Assembly: GCA_910583965.1 (NCBI GenBank)
Contig: CAJUAE010000027.1
Location: 7,055 to 37,500 of the forward strand
Direction: 5' to 3'
From: an uncultured Lachnospiraceae bacterium
Lineage (GTDB): Bacteria > Bacillota > Clostridia > Lachnospirales > Lachnospiraceae
Length of the DNA: 30,446 nucleotides
Shown here: piece by piece, positions 24,507 through 30,446 of the stretch
Layout: each line of letters opens with the position of its first letter
How positions within the stretch are numbered: position 1 is the stretch's first letter
Made by a program: the position numbers and the translations under genes
Notes under the pieces: model-generated
What the model saw: the letters and a program-made list of their open reading frames with translations, nothing else
Database searches by the model: none
Told to the model about the DNA's origin: nothing

Positions 24507-26194
24507 AAATAATTTATATTGTTTCGCCGACAATATTTTTCTGCATAGCTTTTTGGTGTGACTGTAACTGTCACATCCACATCTTTATAAAAAATTGTCT
24601 CTGGCTCTTGTCCTTTATGCGTATAATTTTTAATCTTCCGAATGGATTGCGGCAGTACCACTGATTTTAAATTAGTACAGTTATAGAACGCAAGCATTCC
24701 TATTTCAGCAACACCTTCCTCAATCTCAACAGTTTCCAGTACAGAACAACCAGCGAATGCATGCCTGCCAATCATAGTAATCTTTCCAGGAATTATTATA
24801 CGCTGTAAAGATTTACAGCTACTAAATGTATAATCACAAATTTCCGTAATTTCTTTGGGTAACACAATCGACTTTAGGCACTCGCATCCTGAAAATGCAT
24901 TTTGTCCGATTACAGTTACTTTGTCAGGAAGATTGATTTCTGTCAATGCATGACAGCCGTAAAATGCACGTTCACCAATCGCTGTAATTGTTTCAGGCAA
25001 TGATATACGAGTGATTGCCATGCGAAGAAAAACTTGTTCTTCTCTTAGGCGTAATGCCTTTGTAGAAAATGCTCTTGCTCCTATTTCCACTACAGTACTG
25101 TTACCTATTTTTTCAGGAACAATAACTTCCGTATTTTTACCCTTGTAACGCGTGATTATAATTGTGCCATTATCACGCTTCTCAAAACCCCAAATTTTCT
25201 TTAACTCTGTTACGGAATTAGGGTTGGCATTCAGTTCTCGCATCATTTTCTTTTCTGCTTTTTCGCGCTCTAAAGCAAAGTCCGCCGTTCGATTTTTATA
25301 CTCTAACAACCATGCAGAAACTTCTGTCCTGTCGTTTTCACATGCATATTTTATCATTTCGTCGCGTTTTCTTGGCATGTTAAGCCAACCATTCTCCACA
25401 CAAATTTCAAGACACGCCACATTGTTCCGATCGATTGCCCCTTTCATTATCTTGGCCTTATTCATTTTCTTTTGATTAAAATGTGTTAGAATAAACCGGA
25501 AAAAATCAGGCTCATACATCCAAAATTGATAAATTGAGTCTGTATAATGAAATGTTTTCCCATCCATCTCCTTCGCAACATTGCCAAGCACCTCAATATA
25601 TTCCATATTATTTAAGTACTGCAACATAGAAGAAAACTCCATCCATTCAAAACTACGCCCGTTTTCCGCAATCATTGTGATTCGATGTTCTGAAAATTTC
25701 ACACCATATTCTTTCAAAATCTTCATAATTTGTTTGCTGCTACTCATAATCGCATAGTAGAGCAGTTCTCCTACATCAAGAGAAACTTTGTCGCGATATT
25801 GATATAAATATTTTACAATTTCAACGCGTTGTTCCATTGGCAATACATGAATGTTTTTTCCATCAACAGTGACTACATTTTTAAAACAGGGATCTCTTTT
25901 ATCAAGAAAATATGCCCGTCGAAGTATGTTATTCATCTCTAATGGTGACAGCCAATAATTCACCATATAATAGTCGCCCTCGTACTGTATATATGTAAAG
26001 TTTGCGCCGTTTTCCACAAGTACCTTAACATACTCCAACCCGCAAAATCGACAGGCAAGCCCCAATATGCGCGCTGTATTTTCCACTTGTCCAAGTTGTG
26101 TATATAATTCTGCAACCTCCTTTGGAGATTGTGTGAGCACCGCCTGCTCCAAAATCGCACTCTTCTTTTTCTGAGAAATATTATTATAATCCAT
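24464..26194 (-). CDS. Cytoplasmic protein with ankyrin-like N-terminus and BspA-type LRRs
   Basis: A 576-residue protein without signal peptide. Residues ~10-310 form a helical region with ankyrin-like units (for example GLEYVKVLVENGANF, MKILKEYGVKF, NVACLEICVENGW). A cap segment GTIIITRYKGKNTEVIVPEK (~340) leads into LRR_5 repeats of 23 residues (ITAIGERAFYGCHALTEINL and four or five more). The same cap style opens each block of the giant LRR protein at 3618, so the two are related. The start at 26194 has GAGG upstream; an ATG five codons earlier overlaps that site. The final ten residues (GCPNEICQQS) and the TGA are encoded by a dispersed hairpin repeat, so the natural C-terminus may have been replaced. 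Partners unknown. Confidence 0.87.
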   Translation of the reverse strand: MDYNNISQKKKSAILEQAVLTQSPKEVAELYTQLGQVENTARILGLACRFCGLEYVKVLVENGANFTYIQYEGDYYMVNYWLSPLEMNNILRRAYFLDKRDPCFKNVVTVDGKNIHVLPMEQRVEIVKYLYQYRDKVSLDVGELLYYAIMSSSKQIMKILKEYGVKFSEHRITMIAENGRSFEWMEFSSMLQYLNNMEYIEVLGNVAKEMDGKTFHYTDSIYQFWMYEPDFFRFILTHFNQKKMNKAKIMKGAIDRNNVACLEICVENGWLNMPRKRDEMIKYACENDRTEVSAWLLEYKNRTADFALEREKAEKKMMRELNANPNSVTELKKIWGFEKRDNGTIIITRYKGKNTEVIVPEKIGNSTVVEIGARAFSTKALRLREEQVFLRMAITRISLPETITAIGERAFYGCHALTEINLPDKVTVIGQNAFSGCECLKSIVLPKEITEICDYTFSSCKSLQRIIIPGKITMIGRHAFAGCSVLETVEIEEGVAEIGMLAFYNCTNLKSVVLPQSIRKIKNYTHKGQEPETIFYKDVDVTVTVTPKSYAEKYCRRNNINYFYAHGCPNEICQQS

Positions 26195-26300
26195 AATTAC
26201 CTCTTTCATTTAGAATTAATTTCTTATCTTCCTATAACTTCTAAAATTTATTATACGCACCAAGCAAATAAACGGCAAGATATTTTTATGCTGTGAAGTG

Positions 26301-26459
26301 CATGGTGCGTTACTTTTCACACCCGCGCCAAAGTAGTGGGAATCATGCGCCAAAATGCTTGCCTTTTAGCATTTTGTGTGCAAAATCTGTTATAATTCAC
26401 ACCTCAATAACTTATAACATGATAAAAACTGGCGTGGGTGTGAATTGTAACCATGGTGC
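26301..26459. mobile_element. MITE with 22-bp terminal inverted repeats and 8-bp target duplication
   Basis: The element spans 26309-26451 (143 bp). The left end is GTTAC-TT-TTCACACCCGCGCCA (26309-26330); the right end read inward is GTTAC-AA-TTCACACCCACGCCA (26430-26451). They match at 19 of 22 positions. Both ends are flanked by the direct repeat CATGGTGC (26301-26308 and 26452-26459), the expected target duplication. Inside are the hairpin CAAAATGC / GCATTTTG (26351-26376) and an extended -10 TGT-TATAAT. There is no transposase frame, so it must be mobilised in trans. The parent IS family is not identified. Confidence 0.8.
26388..26396 (+). promoter_or_regulatory. Extended -10 inside the MITE
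   Basis: TGT-TATAAT pointing to the nucleosidase operon, about 235 bases upstream of its start. The -35 is poor. The MITE could thus supply a promoter to the downstream operon. Confidence 0.4.
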
Positions 26460-26540
26460 AATTGTGAAAGATAACTTCAATTATTCTTTGATTGTATTTT
26501 TATAGATTGCAATGTATAATATTTTACAGAACGCTTTAAT

Positions 26541-26582
26541 CGAGTAGGGAAGATTACCCTATTTGCGTACTAGACACCCATT
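26541..26582. repeat. Dispersed double-hairpin element, shortened copy
   Basis: CGAGTAGGGAAGATTA then CCCTATTTGCGTACT, with stem TAGGG / CCCTA, followed by GACACCCAT. It matches hairpin 1 and then the closing arm of hairpin 2 of the full copy at 24420-24506, with the middle deleted. Confidence 0.5.
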
Positions 26583-26630
26583 CGCTTTGGTAACCTACTA
26601 TATTATCAAGCACTTTGAGAGGAACAATAT

Positions 26631-27491
26631 ATGATATATCTTTTCACTGCACTTTACTGTGAAGCACATATTTTTATCAAACAATTTAATCTAGCAAAAA
26701 ATCAGAACGCTACTTGGTTTCAAGAATTTTATAATGAGACAATTGGCATTCGGCTCACAGTTACTGGTGTAGGTGAAATTGCAGCTGCGACAGCAATTGG
26801 CAGCGTATGTTCCATTTATAAACCAACACAAGAGGATTTCCTTCTCAACGTAGGAATTTGCGCACACACCACAAAAAAAGATGGAATTTTTCTATGCAAT
26901 CAAATTATTGAAAAAACAACGGGCAAGACATTTTACCCAGATATGTTGTATTGTCACAATTTTTCTGAAGGAACAATTGTGACAGGAATGCTTCCGTGGA
27001 ATACTCCGAATAACAATCGTAGCATAGCAGAAAAGCCTTCTGCTGAAATTTTGTATGATATGGAAGCGGCCGCCATCTATCAAGCAGGGATTCATTTCTT
27101 TGGTCCACATCAAATGATATTTTTGAAAATAGTGTCCGATAACGGTATCGTAGATAAGTTTTCTAAAGAACAGATAATACTTTTAATGGAAAACTATCAA
27201 AATTCCATTATTAAATATATCGAACAACTTTTTTCTATTACACAAAGAAGAAAGGGTCACACAAAACTTCTATGTCAAAAAGAAGAAGAATTTTTGGAAA
27301 CATTTTGTACAGATTTGCATTGCTCTAAGGCAATGAGAGATTCCATGAGACAATATATGCAATACTTTGTATTGACAAAAACGGATTACATATCTATCGT
27401 ACAAGATATGTGCCAAAAAAATATGCTTCCCTGTAAAAATAAAAAAGAAGGAAAACTGCGTTTTGAAGAATTTAAAAGAAAATTATTTTAA
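26631..27491 (+). CDS. MTA/SAH nucleosidase-like phosphorylase-superfamily protein
   Basis: A 286-residue protein. The first ~205 residues form the nucleoside phosphorylase fold. The residues used by MTA/SAH nucleosidases are in place: Glu11 (TALYCEAHIF), Glu145 in the hallmark YDMEAAAIYQAG, and Asp170 in LKIVSDN. The usual GVA/GIG segment appears as VTGVGEIAAATAIG and NVGICAH. A ~75-residue helical, lysine-rich C-terminal extension is not part of the family fold. AGAGG precedes the ATG. It overlaps the SPL-like gene by 29 bases. Nucleosidases of this type cleave 5'-deoxyadenosine, a by-product of many radical SAM reactions, which could explain the pairing; this is inference. Substrate specificity is not certain. 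Confidence 0.82.
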   Translation: MIYLFTALYCEAHIFIKQFNLAKNQNATWFQEFYNETIGIRLTVTGVGEIAAATAIGSVCSIYKPTQEDFLLNVGICAHTTKKDGIFLCNQIIEKTTGKTFYPDMLYCHNFSEGTIVTGMLPWNTPNNNRSIAEKPSAEILYDMEAAAIYQAGIHFFGPHQMIFLKIVSDNGIVDKFSKEQIILLMENYQNSIIKYIEQLFSITQRRKGHTKLLCQKEEEFLETFCTDLHCSKAMRDSMRQYMQYFVLTKTDYISIVQDMCQKNMLPCKNKKEGKLRFEEFKRKLF

Positions 27492-28503
27492 CCCATTTTT
27501 TTCACATATCTATATAGAAGAATCCATTTTGAACCATACACGCACACAACAAATTTTAGCAAAATTTCCATCTGCAACAGTCGTTAAAATCGTGCACTAC
27601 AAAGATGTATTCTGCCGCAATAAACAAAATAGCCACCTGCAACACAACACACAAAAATTAATACTAGCTGCCAAACAAGGAACGCTACTCTATAAAGGAG
27701 CACCTGTTTGTCAAAGTTTTGGCAATCAATATTTTTACTACACTTCCTGCATCATGAACTGTATTTTTGACTGTTCATATTGTTATTTAAAAGGAATGTA
27801 TCCTTCTGCCAACATTGTAGTGTTTGTAAACTTAGAAGATTTCTTTGCAGAGATTGAACAAGTGTTAGCAAATCACCCACTATATCTGTGTATTTCATAT
27901 GATACAGACTTACTGGCTATGGAATCTATCACAGGTTATGTGAAAGAATGGTATTCTTTTGCCACAAAACAGAAACATCTAAAGATTGAATTGCGAACAA
28001 AATGCGCAAATAAATCCTTGATACAAAAGTTTGATCCAATTCCTAAAATTATCTATGCCTTTACATTATCTCCACAAGTAATTATTGAAACCTATGAACA
28101 TTATACGCCTTCTTTGTCAGAAAGATTGTCTTGTGCAGCGGAGTTAATACGCACAGGTTGCCCTGTACGGCTTTGCTTTGACCCCATGATTTATGTACCT
28201 GATTGGAAACAACATTATGCAGAAATGTTGGAACAAGTTTTTTGTATGATTGATCTACAAAAAGTTGTGGATGTAAGTGTTGGAACATTTCGTATTTCAC
28301 AAGACTATTTAAAAAATATGAGAAGGCAAAATTCAGAATCGGCAGTAATCTGGTTCCCTTTTCAAAAAGATGGTGGCTACTATCATTATCCAACCGATTT
28401 AATGAAACAGATGGAATGCTTTTTGACACAAAAATTAGAGCAAAAAATTTCTAAGGAGAAGATTTTTCGATGGAGCACAGAAACAGAAACGCAGCAATTG
28501 TAA
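27463..28503 (+). CDS. Radical SAM protein of the spore photoproduct lyase family
   Basis: A 346-residue protein resembling SplB, the light-independent enzyme that repairs spore photoproduct in UV-damaged DNA. The N-terminus NPFFSHIYIEES fits the family's opening. The 4Fe-4S motif is C100-IFD-C104-SY-C107 (Cx3Cx2C), followed by YLKG. Cys143, in LCISYDTDLLAMESITG, lies where SplB has its hydrogen-atom-donor cysteine. Later segments (IELRTKCAN, FTLSPQVIIETYEH, VRLCFDPMIYV) also resemble the family. The start is a TTG inside the end of the nucleosidase gene with a poor ribosome site, implying coupling. It overlaps the next gene by 34 bases. Genuine photoproduct repair is not proven; the family includes members of unknown role. 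Confidence 0.85.
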   Translation: MKNLKENYFNPFFSHIYIEESILNHTRTQQILAKFPSATVVKIVHYKDVFCRNKQNSHLQHNTQKLILAAKQGTLLYKGAPVCQSFGNQYFYYTSCIMNCIFDCSYCYLKGMYPSANIVVFVNLEDFFAEIEQVLANHPLYLCISYDTDLLAMESITGYVKEWYSFATKQKHLKIELRTKCANKSLIQKFDPIPKIIYAFTLSPQVIIETYEHYTPSLSERLSCAAELIRTGCPVRLCFDPMIYVPDWKQHYAEMLEQVFCMIDLQKVVDVSVGTFRISQDYLKNMRRQNSESAVIWFPFQKDGGYYHYPTDLMKQMECFLTQKLEQKISKEKIFRWSTETETQQL

Positions 28504-29183
28504 CAGGTGTATCTTCTGGCATTGGGTATGCAATCAGCCAGAAGTTAAGTGCACTTGGATATGAAGTATTCGGTTTTGGCAGAGATTTTGAAAAGACAGA
28601 GTGGAAGGCAGAAGAAACAGTACATCCAATTGTCTGTGATTTATTGGATACCGATAAATTATGTGCCTGTGTCAAACAAATCACAACACAATATCCAGTG
28701 CATATTCTAATAAATAATGCAGGTGTTGGATACTATGGACTTCATGAAGAATTAAACCCTAATAAAATCAAAGAACTGGTACGGACAAATCTGGAAGTGC
28801 CAATGATTCTCACACAACAGCTTTTGCGGCATTTGAAGAAAAATGCAGGCTATATTATAAATATTTCCTCTGTGACAGCAACACAATCCAATCCGCATGG
28901 ATGCGCCTACGGTGCTACAAAAGCAGGACTTGCCAGCTTTTCTCATAGTCTGTTTGATGAAGCGCGAAAATATGGTGTAAAAGTAGTGACAATTTTCCCA
29001 GATATGACACAGACCAATTTATATCGCAATGCATATTTCCAAGAAGGAGATGAGACACAATCCTATCTTCTTCCAAAAGATGTCGCAGCAACAATAGAAT
29101 GGATTTTGACGCAGCGAGAAGGCGTTATTGTCACAGATATTACACTGAAACCGCAAATTCACCGGATAAAAAGAAAGATTTAA
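28470..29183 (+). CDS. Short-chain dehydrogenase/reductase
   Basis: A 237-residue NAD(P)-dependent oxidoreductase of the classical SDR type. The cofactor loop is VTGVSSGIGYA, the structural motif is INNAGVGYYG, and the catalytic residues are Ser in NISSVTA and Tyr-x3-Lys in YGATKAG. After the nucleotide-binding strands GRDF follows, where an Arg favours NADPH. The ATG lies inside the end of the SPL-like gene; AAGGAG is eleven bases upstream. It is the last gene of the three-gene operon and is followed by a hairpin. The substrate cannot be inferred, and its link to the radical SAM enzyme is unknown. Confidence 0.92.
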   Translation: MEHRNRNAAIVTGVSSGIGYAISQKLSALGYEVFGFGRDFEKTEWKAEETVHPIVCDLLDTDKLCACVKQITTQYPVHILINNAGVGYYGLHEELNPNKIKELVRTNLEVPMILTQQLLRHLKKNAGYIINISSVTATQSNPHGCAYGATKAGLASFSHSLFDEARKYGVKVVTIFPDMTQTNLYRNAYFQEGDETQSYLLPKDVAATIEWILTQREGVIVTDITLKPQIHRIKRKI

Positions 29184-29191
29184 ATCAACAG

Positions 29192-29225
29192 GGAAGTGAA
29201 AGTGTGACTTCATTCTTTTACTTCC
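29192..29225 (+). terminator. Probable terminator of the nucleosidase-SPL-SDR operon
   Basis: GGAAGTGAAAG (29192-29202) pairs with CTTTTACTTCC (29215-29225) over 11 bp with one G-U, 8 bases after the SDR stop. The U run is poor (ATATCCTATTTT). Confidence 0.55.
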
Positions 29226-29385
29226 ATATCCTATTTTCCCTGCTCCATTGAGTCCAATTAGTCCTGCCACTTCAAAAAACCAAGACTCTGCCTATACTTA
29301 TTTAATTGCCTTGTCTGCCATAGTTGATAACAAATATCTAAAAAATAAGTCCTCTGACTTTGCGTTTTTCTTGATACCAAAAAGA

Positions 29386-29432
29386 AAAGTATTGAAAAAT
29401 CCAAGGATGAAATTCTTTGGTTCCAATACTTT
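29386..29432 (-). terminator. Terminator of the disrupted tRNA-Arg gene
   Basis: On the minus strand AAAGTATTG pairs with CAATACTTT, with further inner pairing (CCAAAGAA / TTCATCCTTGG region), and is followed by TCTTTTTGG. It lies directly after the tRNA-Arg 3' end. Confidence 0.75.
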
Positions 29433-29436
29433 CCAG

Positions 29437-29478
29437 CGTCCCCGAGACGACTTGAACGTCCGACCTATCGCTTAGGAG
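29437..29478 (-). pseudogene. 3' half of tRNA-Arg (CCT): attachment-site remnant
   Basis: On the minus strand the 42 bases run from the anticodon loop CTCCTAA through GCGAT, variable AGGTC, T arm GGACG-TTCAAGT-CGTCT-type pairing, to acceptor CGGGGACG. The 5' side does not pair with these: the bases before CTCCTAA are TTTTAA, not the complement of GCGAT, and no matching GTCCCCG start is present. A terminator follows on the chromosomal side. This is the pattern left when an element integrates into a tRNA and carries the restoring 3' copy to its other end. Confidence 0.7.
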
Positions 29479-30446
29479 TTAAAAGGGCTATTTCCACCCG
29501 AGAGCACCTACGTCCACCTCGAAGCGGTATGATTTTCGTAGTCGTATTAGCAAAATATTAGCAGTTTTTCAATAAAGGTACAAGTGAAACTTTTACGTTC
29601 ACTTTGCATTTTCGAACCTACCTGCTTATTTTGCCCTTTTAAGGAGAAAAAATTATGCAATCATACCAATTAGAAATCAAACAGATCGTGGACTATCCAC
29701 GCTGCCGGATTTACCGGCAATTTATCCAGAACTTAATGGCAGATCGGAGTATTCGCACAGGCGGGGGCTCCGATCTTTTTTTATTATACGGTACTTTGCA
29801 ATTATGCAAACTTCCGTACATCTTATCTCCGCATAGATGGTATCGGTTATACGGTATATCCCGGTGAGTGGATCTGCACCGTGAAGGAACTGTCCACATG
29901 GTTCCGTACCCGCTTTCAGTGCCAAGCAGTTTCCATCCTGGACGAACTGCAGAAACGCCACCTTATCTCCTATCTTTTCCTTGACCGTGGAAAAGTGATT
30001 AAATACAAAATCCGTGACTGGAAAAAACATAATACCGTATTGGACTACAACTGCCCCTGTCAAAAAGATATGGGCTTTTTCTTTATGCCGACTGTGGTTG
30101 CAACGGAACTGGTCAGCGCCGGCCGCTGTTCTGAAATGGATATCCTGCTGGATCTGTGGATGTCCGCTGTCTACAATGACAGTCAGGTGCAGGGCTCGGA
30201 AATCGGCCCGGTTGTCTATCTCCGTAATGGCACCGACTCTCCGCTGGCGACTTACAGTGAAATGGCTGTCCGCTGGGGCATTTCAAAGGCTACAACCGGG
30301 CGTGTGCTAAAAAAGCTCGCTGACATGGATTATATCTCCTTGATGTCATTCCCCGGAAGAACAGGAAGCGTGATCTATCTGCACAGCTACTTTTCCACCA
30401 TGTTCCAGATATCAGATGTCCTTGTTGACAAGGAGGAGGTTGCCAT
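29479..30446. mobile_element. End of an integrative element (continues beyond the window)
   Basis: To the right of the broken tRNA-Arg, base composition shifts to clearly higher G+C (codons such as CTG, GGC, CGC, ACC) and the only gene is one I associate with conjugative transposons of Firmicutes. Tandem TATTAGCA repeats (29545-29552, 29556-29563; 11-bp period) near the junction could be recombinase arm sites. The integrase and the intact tRNA-Arg should lie to the right, outside the window. Confidence 0.65.
29655..30446 (+). pseudogene. Conjugative-element conserved protein, frameshifted and cut by window end
   Basis: The frame opens at ATG 29655 with AAGGAG eight bases upstream and reads MQSYQLEIKQIVDYPRCRIY..SIRTGGGSDLF. 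At a run of seven T (29776-29782) the expected sequence moves to another frame: with six T the product continues FYYTVLCNYANFRTSYLRID and stays open to the window end (..LVDKEEVA). The N-terminal half is of unknown function; near residue ~200 a winged helix-turn-helix is visible (TYSEMAVRWGISKATTGRVL). I recognise the type from Tn1549-like conjugative elements, where it lies near the start of the conserved genes, but know no assigned function. The shift could be a true mutation, a homopolymer sequencing error, or slippage. Confidence 0.72.

Larger units (their letters stand above)
26195..26630. other. Intergenic region with a MITE and a hairpin element
   Basis: About 435 bases between divergent genes. 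It holds a MITE (26309-26451) with flanking duplications, a fragment of the double-hairpin element (26541-26582), and the ribosome site AGAGG of the nucleosidase gene. No supported gene. Confidence 0.7.
29184..29654. other. Noncoding junction between chromosome and integrated element
   Basis: It holds the operon terminator, a short minus-strand stretch (29235-29273) that reads EVAGLIGLNGAGK like an ABC Walker A, a tRNA terminator (29386-29432), a tRNA-Arg 3' half (29437-29478), tandem TATTAGCA repeats (29545-29563) and an AAGTGAA / TTCACTT inverted repeat (29582-29604). The frames crossing it are spurious. Confidence 0.6.

Noticed and set aside
29248..29475. 75-codon plus-strand frame ending RPRDDLNVRPIA
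   Set aside because: It runs through the tRNA terminator and the antisense of the tRNA-Arg fragment; no ribosome site and no family resemblance.

Overview
The window looks like chromosome from a low-G+C Gram-positive anaerobe of the Clostridia, most likely Lachnospiraceae. The evidence is the AT-rich sequence, strong Shine-Dalgarno sites, unsigned BspA-type leucine-rich-repeat proteins, a FIST protein beside a soluble MCP, a DUF5722 protein, a YtrA-type GntR/ABC operon and a spore-photoproduct-lyase-like radical SAM enzyme. The last ~1 kb differs: it is richer in G+C and carries a conjugative-element gene next to a broken tRNA-Arg, so it reads as the end of an integrated element. The family assignment is an inference from protein resemblance; no search was run.

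Layout, left to right. 1-2.2 kb (minus): FIST sensor gene followed by a soluble methyl-accepting protein started by TTG. 2.5-9.8 kb (plus): a four-gene run of tRNA-dihydrouridine synthase, a 1346-residue LRR protein, an aldo/keto reductase with C-terminal Fe-S cysteines, and a DEDD exonuclease. This converges by 4 bp with a D,D-carboxypeptidase gene (minus). 11.7-14.5 kb: xylulokinase (plus) facing an AraC regulator (minus). 14.6-15.0 kb: tRNA-Phe, tRNA-Gly(TCC) and tRNA-Gly(GCC). 15.4-16.2 kb: glutamate racemase. 16.3-18.5 kb (minus): gntR, ABC ATPase and permease, with a promoter overlapping a palindromic operator. 18.9-24.4 kb (plus): a methyltransferase, a membrane-anchored C39-like protein and a secreted DUF5722 protein. 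24.5-26.2 kb (minus): an ankyrin-like/LRR protein. 26.3-26.45 kb: a MITE with 22-bp terminal inverted repeats and an 8-bp target duplication. 26.6-29.2 kb (plus): an overlapping operon of nucleosidase, SPL-like radical SAM enzyme and short-chain dehydrogenase. 29.4-30.4 kb: tRNA-Arg 3' half and the edge of the integrated element.

The most unusual content is between the genes. The leaders of the FIST gene, the D,D-carboxypeptidase gene and murI share a modular cassette: a GTGAAAT...ATTTCACACC stem, an optional 10-bp hairpin (45 nt identical between two copies), a short link, a G+C-rich hairpin with a small A-rich loop, and then the Shine-Dalgarno site. Short reading frames run through the cassette and end in TGA overlapping the ATG of the next gene. 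A second dispersed family of double hairpins occurs four times, and one copy encodes the C-terminus of the ankyrin/LRR protein. The DUF5722 leader contains mutually exclusive hairpins. Two of the three cassette genes (murI, D,D-carboxypeptidase) act in peptidoglycan metabolism, so shared translational control is possible but unproven.
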